A stretch of 6,678 bases of DNA from an uncultured Lachnospiraceae bacterium (GTDB lineage Bacteria; Bacillota_A; Clostridia; Lachnospirales; Lachnospiraceae), in contig CAJUMT010000193.1 in assembly GCA_910587495.1 (NCBI GenBank), positions 1 through 6,678 on the forward strand. The letters are read 5' to 3'. The notes below the pieces were generated by a model, which made no database searches, was not told the DNA's origin, and worked only from the letters and a program-made list of their open reading frames with translations. Below, in pieces: positions 5,524-6,678 of this stretch (position 1 is the first letter of the stretch; every line of letters starts with the position of its first letter). The position numbers and the translations under genes were made by a program.

Positions 5524-5769
5524 ATGTATGAACATATGAGAAAACTGCGAAAAGAAAGAAAACTGAGACAATGGCAGCTGGCAGAATATCTGAAATGCAG
5601 TCAGAGAACTTTCAGTGATTATGAAAGCGGAAAGACACGTATTCCGCCGGACGTGCTGATTGAACTTTCTATATTTTATGATACGAGCGCAGACTATCTG
5701 CTGGATTTGACAGATGAGAGGAAACCACATCCCAGGAGCAGGAGGAAAAGGAAGAAGCCGTGGGAGTGA
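5524..5769 (+). CDS. Small XRE-family repressor, copy 3
   Basis: An 81-residue XRE protein. Its HTH spans about residues 4-62 (LRQWQLAEYLKCS, recognition helix QRTFSDYESGKTRIP, then VLIELSIFYDTSADYLLDLT). The tail RKPHPRSRRKRKKPWE is strongly basic and unlike the acidic tail of copy 1, so it may add non-specific DNA affinity. GAGG lies 10 bases before the ATG. The stop at 5767-5769 is followed within five bases by the fourth, decayed copy. Function is assumed to match copies 1 and 2: a small dimeric repressor, probably autoregulatory. Confidence 0.88.
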   Translation: MYEHMRKLRKERKLRQWQLAEYLKCSQRTFSDYESGKTRIPPDVLIELSIFYDTSADYLLDLTDERKPHPRSRRKRKKPWE

Positions 5770-5773
5770 CGGA

Positions 5774-5899
5774 GTGCGGAAAAACAAAGATTAGAGACTG
5801 CGGGAACCGGCTGCATACCTGAACTGCAGCCGCAGAACGGTCGGTGATTATGAGGATCTGACATTTGTCATGTTCGCCAGATTCTGCGCCTTGATATAG
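5774..5899 (+). pseudogene. Decayed fourth XRE copy
   Basis: In the frame from 5774 the sequence reads VRKNKD, stop (TAG 5792-5794), then RLREPAAYLNCSRRTVGDYE, matching LRK.RKLRQWQLAEYLKCSQRTFSDYE of copy 3 with a short loss around the QWQL segment. The DNA around CTGAACTGCAG and GGTGATTATGA closely resembles copy 1. After DYE it jumps to DLT, where GGATCTGACA matches the DLT region of copy 1, so roughly 35 codons of the middle appear deleted. It then ends FVMFARFCALI at TAG (5897-5899). There is no proper start or RBS. Premature stop, deletions and missing helices 4-5 make this a remnant, not a gene. Confidence 0.75.
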
Positions 5900-5917
5900 A
5901 AAAACAGAAAATATAAT
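5891..5917 (+). promoter_or_regulatory. Possible promoter of the 141-residue orphan gene
   Basis: TTGATA (5891-5896) and a consensus TATAAT (5912-5917) are separated by 15 bases, shorter than the ideal 17. A transcript from here would carry the SD AAAGG at 5945-5949. The -35 overlaps the end of the XRE remnant. TATATT at about 5926 is an alternative -10. Confidence 0.45.
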
Positions 5918-5959
5918 GAATCTGTTATATTTTGAAATTCAGAGAAAGGTATAAGCGTA

Positions 5960-6385
5960 ATGACAGAAACGATAATAGCAATGTTAATAACAATAGCATT
6001 TTTGGCACCACATGCAACAACGGAAAACAACATGACTTTGCAGCTTGTGCAGGATACAACGGCACAATTTACAGAAGCAGCCATACCGAAACCCACCCAA
6101 TATGAAACATCGGAATCGGTCCAGGAGGAAACACCGCCCCTAGTCCAGGAACCCACTCAGAATACGACATCAGAAGTACCGGCATCTTCGAATTCTGAAC
6201 AGTTACCTGCTAATTTTACGGAATGGGTACCCTATAACACTTCCGATATGGAAACACTGGAGCAAAATCTTGCTAATGGTAATGTAATATATTATAATGG
6301 TCAGTATTGGGCATCCCCCAAATATACCAATATGCTTACAAATGAAATAATCGTTTATCAACATGACATCTCGCAGGATATGTAA
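5960..6385 (+). CDS. Small orphan protein with N-terminal hydrophobic segment and T/P/E-rich stalk
   Basis: A 141-residue protein I do not recognise. Residues 4-17 (TIIAMLITIAFLAP) form a short hydrophobic segment that could be a signal peptide or membrane anchor, but the preceding residues MTE carry no positive charge, which is atypical. Residues 20-85 are a low-complexity stalk rich in T, E, Q, P and S with no Cys, as in extracellular linkers. Residues 86-141 are more ordered and aromatic: NFTEWVPYNT, then ETLEQNLANGNVIYYNGQYWASP, then NEIIVYQHDI. The NGNVIYYNGQYWASP stretch looks like a small beta-rich unit. The SD AAAGG lies 10 bases before the ATG, with a possible promoter at 5891-5917 and a strong hairpin 45 bases after the stop, consistent with a single-gene transcript. 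It is likely exported. Function unknown. Confidence 0.7.
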   Translation: MTETIIAMLITIAFLAPHATTENNMTLQLVQDTTAQFTEAAIPKPTQYETSESVQEETPPLVQEPTQNTTSEVPASSNSEQLPANFTEWVPYNTSDMETLEQNLANGNVIYYNGQYWASPKYTNMLTNEIIVYQHDISQDM

Positions 6386-6430
6386 AATACCGATTCCGTG
6401 ATGATCGAAAATGCCATCGACAGGTTAAAA

Positions 6431-6481
6431 AAACAAGCTCATATGCATCAAATGAATGTCTTGATGCATATGAGCTTGTTT
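6431..6481. terminator. Perfect 21-bp hairpin, strong minus-strand terminator
   Basis: The arms at 6431-6451 and 6461-6481 are perfect complements over 21 bp, with a 9-base loop (ATGAATGTC, 6452-6460). On the minus strand the stem is followed by TTTTTTT (complement of 6427-6433), giving a textbook intrinsic terminator for a gene arriving from the right. On the plus strand the tail is only TTGTTTA, so it would also end the 141-residue gene, though less efficiently. The core contains CATATGCAT. The long uninterrupted stem is more than a terminator needs. Confidence 0.75.
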
Positions 6482-6556
6482 ATGGCTCTGTGCGCTTTGT
6501 GATCTGTATGGAAGAAAAGACATACCACTGTCAGCGATAGAAGGGAGTGTCTGCCC

Positions 6557-6665
6557 ATGTGTCCAGGTGACAGCAGAAAACAGGAAGAACAGCAGTTCAA
6601 AGTAATTATCTCAAAACCGAAAATACAGAAACGGACTGAATCCACTTCCCATCATATAAGATATC
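6557..6665 (+). CDS. Partial small ORF at the contig end, unrecognised
   Basis: ATG at 6557 has a good SD, AAGGGAG (6541-6547), 9 bases upstream. It opens MCPGDSRKQEEQQF, followed by KVIISKPKIQKRTESTSHHI, running without a stop to the end of genuine sequence. The reading frame continues through the adapter, but codons past 6665 are artefactual. The N-terminus is hydrophilic and basic, with no signal peptide. The protein cannot be assigned to a family from about 36 residues. The RBS and spacing favour a real gene start; the short length makes chance possible. Confidence 0.4.
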
Positions 6666-6678
6666 AGATCGGAAGAGC
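6666..6678. other. Illumina adapter sequence at contig end
   Basis: The final 13 bases, AGATCGGAAGAGC, are identical to the common start of Illumina TruSeq adapters. An exact match placed precisely at the terminus is best explained as untrimmed read-through retained by the assembler, so the biological sequence ends near 6665. Confidence 0.93.

Larger units (their letters stand above)
4737..5899 (+). repeat. Tandem array of XRE gene units (three intact plus one decayed)
   Basis: Units of about 340-380 bases each consist of a conserved upstream element, an inverted repeat, an RBS and a small XRE gene. Starts at 4807, 5145 and 5524 share the MY.HM/I..LR opening, the QLA.YL.CSQ core and IELS..Y.....DYLL.LT. 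Copies 2 and 3 also share a PHPR...KPW tail, so they are closest to each other there, while copies 1 and 3 share the upstream hairpin. The fourth unit is a remnant at 5774-5899. This is local duplication followed by divergence. Confidence 0.8.

Noticed and set aside
5848..6156. 102-codon leftward ORF overlapping the 141-residue orphan gene
   Set aside because: Its start region has no SD and it overlaps the rightward ORF, which has an SD and a candidate promoter. Its V/S/C-rich composition looks like antisense of the T/E-rich stalk. Not entirely excluded.
6508..6540. Ten-codon ORF (MEEKTYHCQR) just upstream of the last partial gene
   Set aside because: No Shine-Dalgarno precedes it and ten codons are easily found by chance. 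A leader-peptide role would need evidence from homologous loci.
6516..6587. CTGTCA/TGACAG inverted repeat around the RBS of the last ORF
   Set aside because: Only 6 bp with a 35-base spacer, too weak to distinguish from chance.
6448..6645. 65-codon leftward ORF near the contig end
   Set aside because: It has no RBS and its end reads through the arm of the terminator hairpin. The rightward ORF at 6557 has the better start context.

Overview
The window looks like a piece of a low-to-mid GC Gram-positive Clostridia genome, most likely Lachnospiraceae of gut origin. This is inferred from purine-rich Shine-Dalgarno sites, a TTG start, a stand-alone LytTR regulator, small XRE repressors and the general codon style. 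No taxonomic marker gene is present. The last 13 bases (6666-6678) match the start of the common Illumina adapter, so the right edge is almost certainly a contig end rather than natural sequence.

Left edge to 420: the first 52 codons of a leftward gene for a secreted or membrane-anchored protein. It has a clean signal peptide and appears to enter a VWA domain just as the window ends. A 263-base divergent promoter region follows. It holds two direct repeats exactly 21 bp apart and a third, inverted copy near the rightward gene.

421-4112: a tightly coupled two-gene operon and the main system of the window. It encodes a 921-residue ABC/SMC-type AAA ATPase with a roughly 390-residue N-terminal region that I do not recognise, then a 309-residue HNH endonuclease that starts at TTG inside the ATPase stop codon (TTGA overlap). 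The layout is that of Septu (PtuA-PtuB) and related ATPase-HNH anti-phage systems. The long N-terminal extension makes the ATPase unlike textbook PtuA.

4206-4664: a stand-alone LytTR DNA-binding protein without a receiver domain, with its own ribosome binding site.

4665-5899: a tandem array of three paralogous small XRE (Cro/CI-type) repressor genes. Each is preceded at a fixed 70-71 bases by a conserved 22-base element and then by an inverted repeat abutting the start codon. In copies 1 and 3 the Shine-Dalgarno lies in or at the loop of a 10-bp hairpin, which suggests autoregulation at an operator or by RNA structure. A fourth copy survives as a decayed remnant.

5900-6678: a small orphan protein with an N-terminal hydrophobic segment and a Thr/Pro/Glu-rich stalk, then a perfect 21-bp hairpin that is a good terminator on the minus strand, then the beginning of a small unrecognised gene that runs into the adapter. 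Taken together this is an accessory region: a defence-like effector pair next to several small regulators that could control it. No regulatory link between them is proven by the sequence.
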